Positions 22,549 to 34,194 of a stretch of DNA of 64,000 bases are shown one piece after another. How positions within the stretch are numbered: the stretch's first letter is position 1; every line of letters begins with the position of its first letter. The notes beneath the pieces were generated by a model. That model was given only the letters and a program-made list of their open reading frames with translations. It made no database searches and was not told where the DNA came from. Source of the stretch: Erinaceus europaeus (lineage: Eukaryota; Chordata; Mammalia; Eulipotyphla; Erinaceidae); the NCBI RefSeq assembly GCF_950295315.1, contig NC_080165.1, positions 6,698,417 to 6,762,416 of the forward strand, read 5' to 3'. The translations under genes were made by a program, and so were the position numbers.

Positions 22549-24007
22549 AGGGGGGGGCAGGGAGGGAGACAGGTTATGTGGTCCTCGGTTTGACCCCAGT
22601 ACCTCATAGTGCTCAAATTTCTCTCATTAAATAAATAAAGTTTTTTTTTTTTTTTTTTTTTAAGAAAGAAGAGAGGGACAGATTGATTCTTGGGGTAAGG
22701 AGGAGAAGGGGGAGGGGGAGGAAGGGAGTTGGAGTCCTGGTGCATGGTGGTGTGGACTTACATCAGCTGACAGTGACTGGCAGACATCTGTGTGGGGAGA
22801 TGAGAAAGTGAACCCCTGTGTGAGCAAATGTAGTGTGAGCCATTAAGCCCTGATAAAATGATCAGAAAGACAATGCAAAGAATATAAAGCCATGTAAAGA
22901 TCTAAAACATGCAAAGGTTAAGCTGTGTGTGGAAGAGGAGTCGAAACAGCTGAAAACCAACCTCAGATGAGGTAACGGAAGAGAAGCTGACCTGGGCTCG
23001 GGATCGATCTCCAGAGCCCAGAGGTGACCTGCAGGTGGTGCAGGTTGCAGTAGATGTTGCCGCGTTACCAGTACAAAAACAAATACACACACACAAACAC
23101 ACACACACAAACACACATATCAAATACCCGGCACTCTGGCTAGCAGTCTGTAGGCTGAGCTGGCTGGAAGGGAATAGGAGGTGGATTAACGGCACACAAT
23201 GGATATTCAGTGAGCCCTCAGTGAGGCCAGCGTGAGGACCCTTTGGAACGAGACTCAGCTACATGTCCAGCTGATGGATCTGGAAGGTCTGCTCAGGCCT
23301 GATGGGCTATGGAATGAGGTCAAACAAGTCAGCCACACAATCTCTGTTGACGGAAGGCTGCTTTGTATGATCCATGAGCAGGGCTCTAGTTCAGGGCAAT
23401 ACTTCTGGGAAGATAAAACATCTGAGCACATTGGGTGGTTTCTTGTTGGTTTTGTGGACCCGTAGAGGACAAAGTTCCCTCCTCTGACTCATGGCTTCCA
23501 TCTTGAAAGCAGTGAAACACACACATACACACGTACGTGCGTGCACACACTTTTAAATTCATACCGTACCATAGCACACTTTAAAGTGTGTTCAGTAGAG
23601 CAGCAAGGGACCACCTCACCCAGAGGTCGAATCGAGTTGTAAATATCCCCAGTGCAAGTCTTTGACACACCTGGCCTCCAATTTTCCTTCTGCCCCAGTG
23701 AGCAGAAGGAGCCTTTGCACCCTGGGCCAGAGCTCACCTGTTTATAATGAATGCGCTCCTCCCCTCCTGGCTCTTCTGTTTACTTAAAGCACCATGACCT
23801 TTCTTCTGTAGTGGTCTGGAAGCCTTTATTCCTCCCAGATCCTGTTAAAAATTGACTTGTTTTGGAAACGTTTGCGAGCTGGTCCACCTGGCTCCAATTT
23901 TGATCAAAGCGCCTCCATTTTATGATCCTCTGCAACCAGCGTTTGATACAAGGGAGCCTTTGTGTGACGCAGACTACTGGGGGCCCACACCACCTTCACT
24001 GAGAACG

Positions 24008-24272
24008 GGTCATCCTGGGGCTCGCTGCCTGCACTGCAAATCCACTGCTCCTGGAGGCCATATTTTTCCCTTTTGTTGTTGCTGTTGTTGTTGTTGTGAT
24101 TGGATAGGACAGAGAGAGATGGAGAGAGGAGGGAAAGACAGAGAGGGCGAGGGAAAGATAAGAAACCTGTAGACCTGCTTCACTGCTTGTGAAGCAACAC
24201 CCCTGCAGGTGGGGGGCCGGGGGCTCGACCCTCACGTGTGCTTTACACCCAGTGTGCCTCTGCTCCCCCACC
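24008..24272 (-). repeat. SINE-A, long form, shortened
   Basis: GGTCATCCTGGGGCTCGCTG, TCCTGGAGGCCATATTT, GGGGCTCGACC, ending near CTGCTCCCCCACC. Confidence 0.8.
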
Positions 24273-24670
24273 ATCTTTCATTCCCTTGCCTCCAAGATTG
24301 TAGGGGAGATGCAGCAATGCAGACATTGGGTTCCCACATCAAGTTGTTGGGATTCACAGAGAGCACATTGTACCCGATTAGAACTCTCGTTTCCAGCAGT
24401 CCTAGGAATGGAGTGGCCTTTTCCTCTGTTCATCTTTTTGTTTTCTTCCATCACTTTCCACTGAAGGCTCTCATCAGTTCTTGTGGGCACTGGAGTTGGC
24501 AGGCTTTATATTCTGTTCCACTCGCCGGAAGAATTCTTGCCCTAGTTCTTTCTGCTTATGGACTTCCCAAGGCTGCTATGTTCTCTCCCTTTAGGATTCT
24601 TTCCGATTTAACTGCCACTTGTGTTTCATGAGACTTGGGGCACTCCTGATACTCCATCTCATACATTTAG

Positions 24671-24951
24671 TTTTTTGTTAAATATTTATTTATTTTTCCT
24701 TTTGTTGCCCTTGTTCTTTTATTGTTGTAGTTATTATTGCTATTGTTGTAGTTGGATAGGACAGAGAGAAATGGAGAGAGGAGGGGAAGACAGAGAGGGG
24801 GAGAGAAAGACAGATACCTGCAGACCTGCTTCACCGCCTGTGAAGCGACTCGCCTGCAGGTGGGGAGCCGGGGGCTCGAACCAGGATCCTTACTCCGGTC
24901 CTTGCGCTTTGTGCCACGTGCGCTTAACCCGTTGCACTACCGCCCAACTCC
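24671..24951 (-). repeat. SINE-A, short form
   Basis: TTTTTTGTTAAATATTTATT to CACTACCGCCCAACTCCC; ATACATTTA and TTACATTTA flank it. Confidence 0.88.
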
Positions 24952-25009
24952 CTTACATTTAATTTTTATGGCATTTTTCGTAAGTTGTGGCACTCACATA
25001 CTTGTTTAA

Positions 25010-25148
25010 TGTCTCTCTCTCTCTCTCTCTCTTTACCAGAGCACTGATCAGCTCTTGGTTTATAGTGGTGCAGGGGATTGAACCTGGGACTTCGGAGCTT
25101 CAGGCATGAGCGTCTCTTTGCATAACCATTATGTTCTCTACCCCTGCC
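25010..25148 (-). repeat. SINE-D
   Basis: A (CT)n-rich tail side, then TTTACCAGAGCACTGATCAG, GGGATTGAACCTGGGACTTC and CTTCAGGCATGAG. A tRNA-type B box is readable in reverse. Confidence 0.7.
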
Positions 25149-25844
25149 CTCTTATTGTCTTTCTCTCCAAATGAGTTGACCTCTCATGTTAGGTCTGAGA
25201 GGGCTTTCTTCTCCACTCAAGGCCTCCTGTAGTGTCTCGCACAGAACACTATCCTAGGGTGTATTGAATCAATTATTTGAGTGTGAAAACTGCAAAACTA
25301 CAACACAGAATATGTCTGAGGAGATTCGTAGCACCAGCTTAATAATAGAATCCATCTAATTTAGGCATGGTTCATAAATGTGATGATTGAATGTCAGCAC
25401 AATTTAAAGTTAAATTTAAAAACATAGCAGCAGTAGCAGCAGTAGTAGAAGTTACACCTCTCTTACCAGCTGTCCCTGCTCGATGCAACCTCTGTGTGAC
25501 TTACTGTGCTTCTGGTGTCTCTAATGTCTACCTTGGAATCTGACAGATAGTGCTAGTAGGTATACAAATATTTGGTAGTTTGATTCCATTTATAAAGACT
25601 CTGAGGGTTTGCTTATTTATTACAAGAGAGAGATGCACAGTGAGTGCAAGAGGGAGAGAAGGAGAGAACAAGAAAGAATAACACTCAAATCTGACGTAAC
25701 GTCACGCCCAGGTCTGAGTGTGTGGCCTCTGTTCCCTGAGTCATGTAAGGTAGTTCGGGAACGGGTTGAACTATCTTCCAGGCCCTGTATGTAGTTTATA
25801 AATATGTACAATTAAAAGCTATATTACAATAACTTGGGTCCACC

Positions 25845-26376
25845 TGCATATCAGAGGTCAGGCTCAGGAAAAAACTAGTATAGTCATGGGCCCTTTGGAA
25901 TATAACTGAAATAGGCCTACCAGCTATCTTCAAAATGGAGACCCCCCAAATCTTCATCTGCACTACTCCAGCCTTTAGGTTCACGAGTAATCAACAACTT
26001 GTTTGGCTTTCTACGTTTATTCGTCTTTCAGTGATGCCAACCAGACTTCCCTGGACAGACAACCCCACCAATGCGTCCTGAAGCCCCATTTCTCCAGAGC
26101 CCTGCCCCACTAGGGAAAGAGAGAGGCAGACTGGGAGTATGGATCGACCAGTCAACGCCCATGTTCAGCGGGGAAGCAATTACAGAAGCCAGACCTTCCA
26201 CCTTCTGCATCCCACAATGACCCTGGGTCCATGCTCCCAGAGGGTTAAAGAATAGGAAAGCTGTCAGGGGAGGGGATGGGATACGGAGTTCTGGTGGTCA
26301 GAATTGTGTGGAGTTGTACCCCTCTTATCCTATGGTTTTTGTCAGTGTTTCCTTTTTATAAATAAAAATTTAAAAA
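25845..26376 (+). mobile_element. LINE-B 3' end, longest sense copy
   Basis: GGGCCCTTTGGAATATAACTG, AAAATGGAGACCCCCC, GAGCCCTGCCCCACTAGG, CAGACCTTCCACCTTCTGC, CTATGGTTTTTGTCAGTG, then TTTTTATAAATAAAAATTT. Sense orientation, with the A-rich tail at the right. No long open frame is conserved between copies. Confidence 0.8.
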
Positions 26377-26624
26377 AGAAATAGAACCGATAAAATGGGG
26401 CAGAGGAGGGGGTTACGGATGGTTATGTTGCAAGGGTGAATGCAGGAGAGTATGAACATACCTTGGGATTTTCAGACTGGTGGCCCATAAAATGCAGTAG
26501 CACAGTCGTCCTAGATTTCAGCCTGACAAGAATGCAGGCACTTTCTCTGGCACATATTAAGGTGAGGTTCCCAGAAGAGATCTAGTTGAGTGTACAGCAG
26601 CAGGGGCATGGGTCTGCTGTCAGT

Positions 26625-26780
26625 CCCTGGGAAGTGGCACAGTGGGTAAGGCACTGGCCATTCAACCTTGAGGTTCTGAGTTTGATCCCTGATACCACAT
26701 GTCTGAGTGAGTTTTTGGTTTCTTCCATTTCTCCTCCTGTTGTATTATTAACTCAGTCTTCTTTTTTCAAAAAGAAAGAT
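26625..26780 (+). repeat. SINE-C
   Basis: GGGAAGTGGCACAGTGGGTA, GAGTTTGATCCCTGATACC, then a pyrimidine body and A-rich tail; diverged from the copy at 4642. Confidence 0.7.
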
Positions 26781-26907
26781 CACTATGAGAGAACATCTTC
26801 AGTCACCCAGAGGGAAGTAATAAGGGGAGTACTGACCGTGACGGCCCCATGCTTATAAAGAAAAAGGGAAGGAGATGATTGAAAAGGAGCTATAAAAAAA
26901 TGTAGTG

Positions 26908-27210
26908 TCGGGAGTCGGGCGGTAGCAAAGCGGGTTAAAGCGCACGTGGCACAAAGCGCAAGGACCGGCATAAGGATCCGGGTTCGAGCCCCCGGCTCCC
27001 CACCTGCAGGGGAGTGACTTCACAGGTGGTGAAGCAGGTCTGCAGGTGTCTGTCTTTCTCTCCCCCTCTCTGTCTTCCCCTCCTCTCTCCACTTCTCTCT
27101 GTCCTATCCATCAACGACGACATCAATAACAACAACAATAATAACTATAACAACAATAAAAAGACAACAAGGGCAACAAAAGGGAAAATAAGTAAATAAT
27201 TGAAATTTTT
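26908..27210 (+). repeat. SINE-A, short form
   Basis: GGGAGTCGGGCGGTAGCAAAG head, intact B box GGTTCGAGCC and AATAAGTAAATAATTG tail. GTAGTGT occurs on both sides. Confidence 0.9.
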
Positions 27211-27272
27211 TTTTAAAAGTAGTGTGGAAGCTTGGGGCAAGGTGTATGTGCACGGGGGAGGTGGGGGTTAGG

Positions 27273-27400
27273 GTTGGGGAGACAGTTGGCTTGTTAGAAG
27301 ACAACGTACATGCTGGAAGAACCAGAGGCCCCAGGTTCAATCCCCAGCACTATCTTATGCTTTTTCTCTTCCTTTAAATTCTCATTCAGAGCAAACAAAC
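27273..27400 (+). repeat. SINE-D
   Basis: GGGGAGACAGTTGGCTTG, CCCAGGTTCAATCCCCAGC and TTTTTCTCTTCC are the same family as 19270 and 35226. Confidence 0.6.
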
Positions 27401-27519
27401 ATTGAAAAAACATAGTAATTAATTGAAAATAAAGCTAAAAAGTAGGTAAATAAAAGTTGTAAAGAGGGATAGATATAGACTAACAGTTTGAGAATGAGAG
27501 AAGAGTATAAAAATGGGTG

Positions 27520-27732
27520 GGGGAGGGGGCCAGGATGTGTCGCACTTGGTTAAACACACACATTACAGTGATCAAGGGCCCAGGTTCAAGTCCCTGACCC
27601 CTGCTTGCAGGGGAGGAATGCTTTACAACTGGTGGAGCAGGGCTGCAGGTGTCTCTGTCTCTCTGCCTCTATCTTCCCCTCCCATCTCAATTTCTCTCTA
27701 TGTTTACCCAATAATAAAAAATAAATTTTAAA
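27520..27732 (+). repeat. SINE-B
   Basis: GGGGCCAGGATGTGTCGCAC head, CCCAGGTTCAAGTCCC, CTCTCTATGTTTACCCAAT, then AATAAAAAATAAATTTT. Confidence 0.85.
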
Positions 27733-28379
27733 CAATGGGTAGTGGTGGGGTGGGGGGTTGGTTAGAAAATGATTCAGCTATTTGTTTCATTTGCCACACG
27801 ACTGAGCTGTCACTTATCTCCCTGTGAAGAGAGAGAATCATTCTTTTCTGTGATTTAAATGTAGTCAGTTCTTTACAGGTACCTAGATGTGACATACTTC
27901 AGCAAGACAGATGCCTTGCTTAGACACTGAAGCAAGGATGTCAGAGTAAATCACTAGAAATTGAAGACATGATGGTCTTCCAGAGGTGGCAAATTTCTGT
28001 CACACTACAAAATCCATTACAAAGGTTTTTTTTTTTTTTTTTTCAGAACAAATGCCAGGACAGCCTGGTCCAGGGAACCATCTTTTTAAAATTTGGTAGA
28101 TGGTCACTTTCTGCCATGTGAGGAAATGTTATAGCAGGGCTGTGTGTTGCCGGAATAGTTAGTGTTGAGATTCAGAAAGTACGGAGCATTTTTGGCAGTG
28201 TTTGAATATGTTTATTTGTGTCTGTCTGGAATTATAGTTCTGTAATTGCTGTTAATTATTAGGTACTCACATTTGTTAGGCACCTTGAAGATTTATTTGA
28301 ATTTGTCTCCTGCCCTCTATAAGTTCATGATTGAAATATTCACCTAAAGCCAAGAAGTGGAGTAAACATTTTGACAAGA

Positions 28380-28680
28380 GGGAGCCGGGTGGTGGCATGG
28401 CAGGTTAAGTGCACATAATACAAAGCGCAAGGACTGGCGACCAGCTTCAGGATCCTAGTTCAAGCCCCTGGCTCCCCACCTGCAGAAGGGTCGCTTTCAC
28501 AAGCAGTGAAGCAGATCTGCAGGTGTCTGTCTTTCTCTCTCCCATTCTATTTTCCCCTCCTCTCTCAATTTCTCTCTGTCCTGTCCAATAAAATGGAAAA
28601 AATGGCCTCCAGGAGCAGTGGATTTGTAGTGCAGGCACCGAGCCCCAGTGAGTACCCTGGAGGCAAAAAATAAATTAATT
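28380..28680 (+). repeat. SINE-A, long form
   Basis: GGGAGCCGGGTGGTGGCATG head; the spacer is shortened so that CTGTCCAATAAAATGG joins the 3' module GCCTCCAGGAGCAG...CCTGGAGGC plus A-rich tail. Confidence 0.88.
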
Positions 28681-28683
28681 AAA

Positions 28684-28838
28684 ATTGGGAACAGTGTGAC
28701 AGCTCATCTGAAAGGATGTGTGCTTTACATGTACTTGGCCAGGTGGGAGTCCAGCCCCCTTATCCTGTGGGGCAGGAGGGGAGTTTCAACACTGTTCTGT
28801 CTCTCTCTTTCTCTGTCTCTGTCGCTCTCTTTTTTCTA
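28684..28838 (+). repeat. Old SINE-D-like copy
   Basis: GGGAACAGTGTGACAGCTC, GGTGGGAGTCCAGCCCC and a CT-rich end with T run. Confidence 0.45.
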
Positions 28839-28977
28839 AAAAAGTTGGTTAGGAGTGGTAAGACCTTTGCAACAACCAAAAAAACAACAACCCAAGAAAT
28901 AAATAAATAAAATTAGCAGTTATCCAGTGATTGAAAATAGGCAAACACATTTATTTAATGATCAATAGTGTTATATT

Positions 28978-29850
28978 TTTTATTTTAATTGGGGAGATAA
29001 TGACTTGCAATAATATAGTCTTGGCCGCACAAGCTCACTGTCTCCCCTCGATAGATGTCTGAGAGACACTCAGTCCCCAAACCTAGGAGCCCCTCTGCCA
29101 TCATCCACCAGGACCCCAATGTCCCTCCATTCTGTCCTCCTTCCTCCTTACCCAGAGTCCTTTGCTTTCGTGCAAGACACCACATTGCGTCTGAGTTTCA
29201 CCTCATGTTTTTCCTTCCTGTTCTTTATTCTTAAGTCCCACCTATAAGTGAGACTATTCAATATTGGTCTTAACTCTTTCTGGCTTGTCACACTCAGCAT
29301 GATGCCTTCATTTCCGACCAAGATATTGCAAAGGAGATGACTTATTACAGTGTGTCTATGTACCACAGCTTTATCAGTCATTCATCTGTCCCTGGGCATC
29401 TTGGTTGCTTTAAAGTTTGGACTGTTACAAACTCTGTTACTATGATTACACATGTCTTTGCACATAGATGTCCCCCCTCAGGTTATATTATATTCCCAGG
29501 GGAGGGATTACTAGATCCTAAAGTAGGTTTATTTCTAGTGTTCTGATAATTCTCCACACTGTTTTCCATAGAGGTGGAAGAAATTTACATCCCTACCGGC
29601 AAAGTAGGAGAGTCCTTTTCCCTCCATCCTCTCTGACACTTGATGTTTCTATCTTTCTGGTGCCTGACAGTCTTGTGTTTCCTTGCTGTCTTTGTTTGTG
29701 TTTCTCTGATCATTGGGGACTTTATGTACTTTTTCATATGTCTGCTTGGCCCTTTGCATCTCTTCTTTGGAGAAGATTCTGCCCATGTCCTCTCTTCACT
29801 TTTTACTGGGATGGCTTGTGCTTTTATTGTTGAGTTTGGTGAGTTTGCAG
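28978..29850 (-). mobile_element. L1 LINE, 3' UTR and end of ORF2
   Basis: TTTTAATTGGGGAGATAATG is the 3' end in reverse. AGTCCTTTGCTTTCGTGC and TGAGACTATTC follow, then ORF2-end phrases such as 'tttacatccctaccggca' and 'ttctttggagaagattctgccca'. Decayed, no long frame. Confidence 0.75.
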
Positions 29851-30034
29851 CAAGAAGGAATAAAGGACTTGAGCAGAAAATGGACAGTGTGCTGCCAGCG
29901 GGCACCGTATTTGCAGTTGCTTCAGAGACATGCCGTCCATTTCCAGGGCCCATGTAGCTTCAGTCAAGTGGCTTTAAAGACTGAGCAGAGGATAGACTAA
30001 CCACAAGGAACCATTCATTGGAAGCTGCATGTCT

Positions 30035-30160
30035 CACTAGGTATTCCCCCTCCCCATCCTTATTTATTAAGTTCCCCATATAAGTACTACCACATGGTAG
30101 CTATCTTCTTTTTGGCTTACCTCACTTAGCATGATGTCTTCAAGTACCATCCAAGATGGG
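30035..30160 (-). mobile_element. L1 3' UTR fragment
   Basis: TATTCCCCCTCCCCATCC, CCATATAAGTACTACCACATG and ACCTCACTTAGCATGATG match the middle of the other L1 3' UTR pieces. Confidence 0.55.
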
Positions 30161-30361
30161 GGAAGAGAAGAAAGCCTGACCAGCAGAGCCAGGGTGACGC
30201 ACCCACTGGTAGTGATTTTGCTTGGCAAACCGGAAAGGCCTCAGGTTGAAGATCCACAGAACAGGAGAGAAACTTTTAATATCGTAAAGGTTTCTAACAC
30301 ATATGTAGTTTATATAGTCATCTTTTAAAAGCCAATGTATAATCATGCTATGCATATTTTT

Positions 30362-30633
30362 AAAATATGTATTTATTTCCTTTTTGTTGCCCTTGTTTTT
30401 ATTGTTGTTGTAGTTACTGTTGATGTCATTGTTGGATAGGACAGAGAGAAACGGAGAGAGGAGGGGAAGACAGAGAGGGGGAGAGAAAGACGGACACTTG
30501 CAGACCTGCTTCACCGCCTGTGAAACCACTCCCCTGCAGGTGGGGAGCCAGGGGCTCAAACCGGGATCCTTATGCCGGTCCTTGCGCTTTGTGCCATGTG
30601 TGCTTAACCCGCTGCATTACTGCCTGACTCCCA
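30362..30633 (-). repeat. SINE-A, short form, young
   Basis: Full-length minus copy with an exact 14-bp duplication CTATGCATATTTTT at 30348-30361 and 30634-30647. Confidence 0.92.
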
Positions 30634-30719
30634 CTATGCATATTTTTGAACCAAATTCACTTTGCCTCCACAAGTTTGATGTTGAAACTCTAAGCAATCT
30701 TTTTTTTAAGAATAATATA

Positions 30720-30936
30720 TATATATATATAGTTTATTTACTTATTTTTTATTGGATAGAGACTAAGAGAAATAGAGAGAGGAAGGGAGATAGAGAAGGA
30801 AAGAGACAAGACACCTGCAGCCCTGCTTCATCACTCATGAAGCTTTCCCCCTACAGGTGGGGATCAGGGACTTGAACCTGGGTCCTTGTGCAGTGTGATA
30901 TGTGCACTCAAACAGGCGTGCCACCACCTTCCCCCT
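30720..30936 (-). repeat. SINE-B
   Basis: ATATATAGTTTATTTAC tail side, TTGGATAGAGACTAAGAG, and a head side GTGCCACCACCTTCCCCC. Confidence 0.8.
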
Positions 30937-31420
30937 TAAGAATCCTATAGTCTATTGCACTGAGATTAATTTGAAGAATGGTTTTCCCAGTGAAAGTTCA
31001 GATAGAAGCAAATTAAAGTGGAAATAACATTCAGTTGTTTTGAGTATGTTGACAAAGTTATGAAACAAACTGGTCTGGGTGTTATGAGTATGTTAAGATG
31101 GCCAAATGTTGCTGAGCCATAGTCTTGGGAGGATATCACCCAAGTTCTTTATCTCAAACAGTGATGAAGGCAGTTGGTTGAATACCAGCTTCTCAGCTCT
31201 CTCTGTGAAAGGTTTAGGAGCAAAAGAGTAGCTCTAACAGTATGATTTTTTTTTTTTTTTATGTTTTAAAGTAGAAAGAAACTAGAGAGAGGGAAACCAT
31301 AAAAGTATGGACTATCAATATTCCAAAAAAGCAAGAAGTGGGAATAGCCTGATAAGAGTTCAGAGTCAAAAGCAGGAAACTTTAGGTAATGGAAGAGATT
31401 TAAAAAAAAAAAAGAAATGG

Positions 31421-31703
31421 GGGAGTCGGGCTGTAGCTCAGTGGGTTAAGCACAGGTGGCGCAAAGCACAAGGACCGGCATAAGGATCCGGTTCGAACCC
31501 TGGCTCCCCACCTGCAGGGGAGTCGCTTCACAGGCGATGAAGCAGGTCTGCAGGTGTCTGTCTTTCTCTCCTCCTCTCTGTCTTCCCCTCTTCTCTCCAT
31601 TTCTCTCTGTCCTATCCAACAACGACAACAGCAATAATAATAACTACAACAATAAAACAACAAGGGCAACAAAAGGGAATAAATAAATAAAATAAATATT
31701 TAA
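31421..31703 (+). repeat. SINE-A, short form
   Basis: GGGAGTCGGGCTGTAGCTCAG to AATAAATAAAATAAATATT; AAAGAAATGGG on both sides. Confidence 0.9.
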
Positions 31704-31721
31704 AAAAAAAAGAAATGGGAG

Positions 31722-31922
31722 TGAGGGCTAGCGAAATCCTTCACTTGAATAATATGTTTCTGACTACGTCTGAGACTCAGGTCCAAGCCTGACTCCCCAC
31801 TACACTGAAGGGGGCTCTGGTGATAAGGTCTCTTTATTTCTCTCTTTTCCTCTCTCCCTCTTTCCCTCCCTCTCTGCCTTCCATGTCTCTGTCTGAAAAA
31901 CAAAGCAAAACTAACAAATAAA
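31722..31922 (+). repeat. SINE-D
   Basis: GAGGGCTAGCGAAATCC head, GAGACTCAGGTCCAAGCC, TCTTTATTTCTCTC body, CTGTCTGAAAAACAAAGC end. Confidence 0.55.
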
Positions 31923-31994
31923 AAAGTGGAAATGCTACTTACTTTTTGTTTAAAAATTGAAATTAGCTTAAAAGAGTTGCCTAGCGGATACAGG

Positions 31995-32195
31995 CAGTTC
32001 TGTTCCTGGTGAATCACACACATTACAGTGCGCAAGCGCCAGAGTTCAAGCCCCTGGCCCCCACCTGCAGGAGGAAAGCCTCGCGAGTGGTGAAGCAGGG
32101 CTGCAGGTGTCTCTCTGTCATTTGCCTCTCTGTCTCTTCCTCCCCTCTCAATTTCTCTCTTTCTCTATCCAATAATAAATAAATAAGATTTTTAA
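31995..32195 (+). repeat. SINE-B, head truncated
   Basis: Starts in GGTGAATCACACACATTACAG and ends CTATCCAATAATAAATAAATAAG. The following SINE-A was inserted at its tail. Confidence 0.8.
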
Positions 32196-32211
32196 AAAGA
32201 AGGGGATTGCA

Positions 32212-32497
32212 GGAGTCGGGCTGTAGCACAGCGGGTTAAGCGCAGGTGGCACAAAGCACAAGGACCGGCATAAGGATCCCGGTTTGAACCCCAGCTCCCC
32301 ACCTGCAGGGGAGTCGCTTCCCAGGCGGTGAAGCAGGTCTGCAGGTGTCTGTCTTTCTCTCCCCCTCTCTGTCTTCCCCTCCTCTCTCCATTTCTCTCTG
32401 TCCTATCCAACAACGACGACAACAACAATAATAACTACAACAATAAAACAACAAGGGCAACAAAAGGGAATAAATAAATAAAATAAATATAGAAAAA
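32212..32497 (+). repeat. SINE-A, short form, young
   Basis: Exact 16-bp duplication AAAGAAGGGGATTGCA at 32196-32211 and 32498-32513. It ends about 115 bp before an exon acceptor. Confidence 0.92.
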
Positions 32498-32610
32498 AAA
32501 GAAGGGGATTGCATTAAATTGGCTAGATGAGACGTATACTTGAGGCTAGAAACATTTTTTAAGGGAATATAATGTTACAATTGATCATATTCTTTTTCTT
32601 CTCATGTTAG

Positions 32611-32812
32611 TGGACCTCTTAGAGTTGAATACAACGAATGAAGTGTTCAAGCAGCACAAGTTGAACCAAAATGATCAGCTCCTCAGCGTTCCTGATGTCA
32701 TCAGCTGTCTGACAACAACATATGATGGTCTTGAGCAATTGCATAAAGACCTGGTCAGTGTCCCACTCTGCGTGGACATGTGTCTCAACTGGCTACTCAA
32801 CGTATATGACAC
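32611..32812 (+). CDS. UTRN: Utrophin exon, equivalent of dystrophin exon 65 (EF-hand-like region 1)
   Basis: A 202-bp exon, acceptor CTTCTCATGTTAG and donor GTAAGTTT. It starts with two bases completing Leu ([20 protein letters not shown]) and ends in NWLLNVYD plus two bases of Thr. It encodes most of EF-hand-like region 1, which with the WW domain and EF-hand-like region 2 forms the beta-dystroglycan-binding unit. Two Ser residues (DVISCL and LVSVPL) stand where I recall Asn in human utrophin; dystrophin also has Asn at both positions (IINCL, LVNVPL). A short-form SINE-A was inserted 72 bp downstream of the donor. Confidence 0.97.
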
Positions 32813-32884
32813 GTAAGTTTGCATTTGCTCTTAGAAGACAATTATCGAGTCAACTATCTTAGTGACACAGAATGTCTAACTTTT

Positions 32885-33157
32885 TAAAAAATATATTTAT
32901 GTGTTCCATTTTGTTGCCCTTGTTTTATTGTTGTAGTTATTATTGTTGTTGTCACTGTTGGATAGGACAGAGAGAAATGGAGAGAGAAGAAGAAGACAGG
33001 GAGGGGGAGAGAAAGACAGACACCTGCAGACCTGCTTCACTGCCTGTGAAGCGACTCCCCTGCAGGTGGGGAGCCGGGGGCTCGAACCGGGATCCTTCCA
33101 CCATTCCTTACGCTTTGTGCCACCCGTGTTTAACCTGCTGCACTACCGCCCGACTCC
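32885..33157 (-). repeat. SINE-A, short form, young
   Basis: Exact 17-bp duplication CAGAATGTCTAACTTTT at 32868-32884 and 33158-33174. It starts 72 bp after an exon donor. Confidence 0.92.
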
Positions 33158-34194
33158 CAGAATGTCTAACTTTTAAGGGAAAGTTTTCTAAAAACTATTT
33201 TCTAAGCACTTTTCCTAGTGAAAATCTTTCTGTCAATTGCTGAAAAGGACTTTCGAGATGCCCAACTCCACCAACTGTAGACTAGAAGATAGCGTTCGTC
33301 CGTTCTGCGTGAACATTGTTTATTAATGACAAGAGAAAGGGAACGAGAGAGAAGAGGATCAGAGCCCTGCTCTTCTCTGGCACAAAGAATTGCTAAGACT
33401 TGAAGTAGCAGCTCTGTGACCTCACCTATGCTTATTAGGGTTTGAATAGAATATGCAGAACTTCTCCCTTGCTGGATTCATCTATTACTGAAGATGTCTG
33501 TTTCAGTATATACCGACTGTCAAACTCACAATGCTTTTTTGCCAGCTTGGTAGATGACAGCTCATATAAATGAATCTGACTTCCTCCTCCTACTGTGACA
33601 CCTTACAGTGCATCTTTAAAGGCAGCAACTATGTTTGCCATTACAAATTCCAGCATAGAATATATCGACATATATTAATCTTCTCTGGACTTTTTTTTTT
33701 TTTTTGTATGACAGCTTGAGAGCTATTTGAATGTCAGTTAAAGAGATTTCCTTTGTCTTTTGCTGTGAACTATTTTTTTTTCTTTTATTGCAGTGATGGT
33801 TCTGTGTGTATATGGTATTTTAAATCATTTTTGCTATAGGATACTCTGTTGTCTGTAATTAATTAGCTGTTCACTGATAGGTCAAGAATACCCTGAACTT
33901 CCAACCTACTCATTTACCATGAATCTGGCCTTTTTGAATTGGACAGTGTGTTTGGGAAATAATCAGTTCTGGACAGCCTGCTGTGGGCTGACATTTCTAA
34001 AATATTAGGAAGTATCCGTTCTTCTGGCAGGGGGTTAAAGTATGCAAAGATTGAATAAAAATGCAGAAGTATTGTTTTTCCATTAATTAGCTGAATGAGA
34101 ACTCTATCAGTCTTTGAGTCAGATACAAAGAATACAGATGATAGTTCGCTAATGTTCACATGGTTAGCAGTCGATTAACTATAGAAGTAGGAAT

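Larger units (their letters stand above)
20525..32610 (+). other. UTRN: Utrophin intron (12.1 kb)
   Basis: GTAAGT...TAG intron, very SINE-rich (at least nine SINE-A, four SINE-B and five SINE-D copies). It also holds an LTR-like element at 21195-21682, a LINE-B copy at 25845-26376 and L1 3' pieces at 28978-29850. The stretches 22670-24000, 25150-25840 and 27740-28380 hold no gene and no repeat that I recognise, apart from short CA tracts. Confidence 0.9.

Noticed and set aside
21671..26859. A 22-base match (21 identical) between 21671-21692 and 26838-26859, GTGACG[C/G]CCCCATGCTT...
   Set aside because: The flanks differ completely and it is too short to call a shared element; possibly the same LTR edge, but unproven.
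29640..30000. A 105-residue plus-strand frame with hydrophobic start
   Set aside because: It is read antisense through a decayed L1 ORF2 end.
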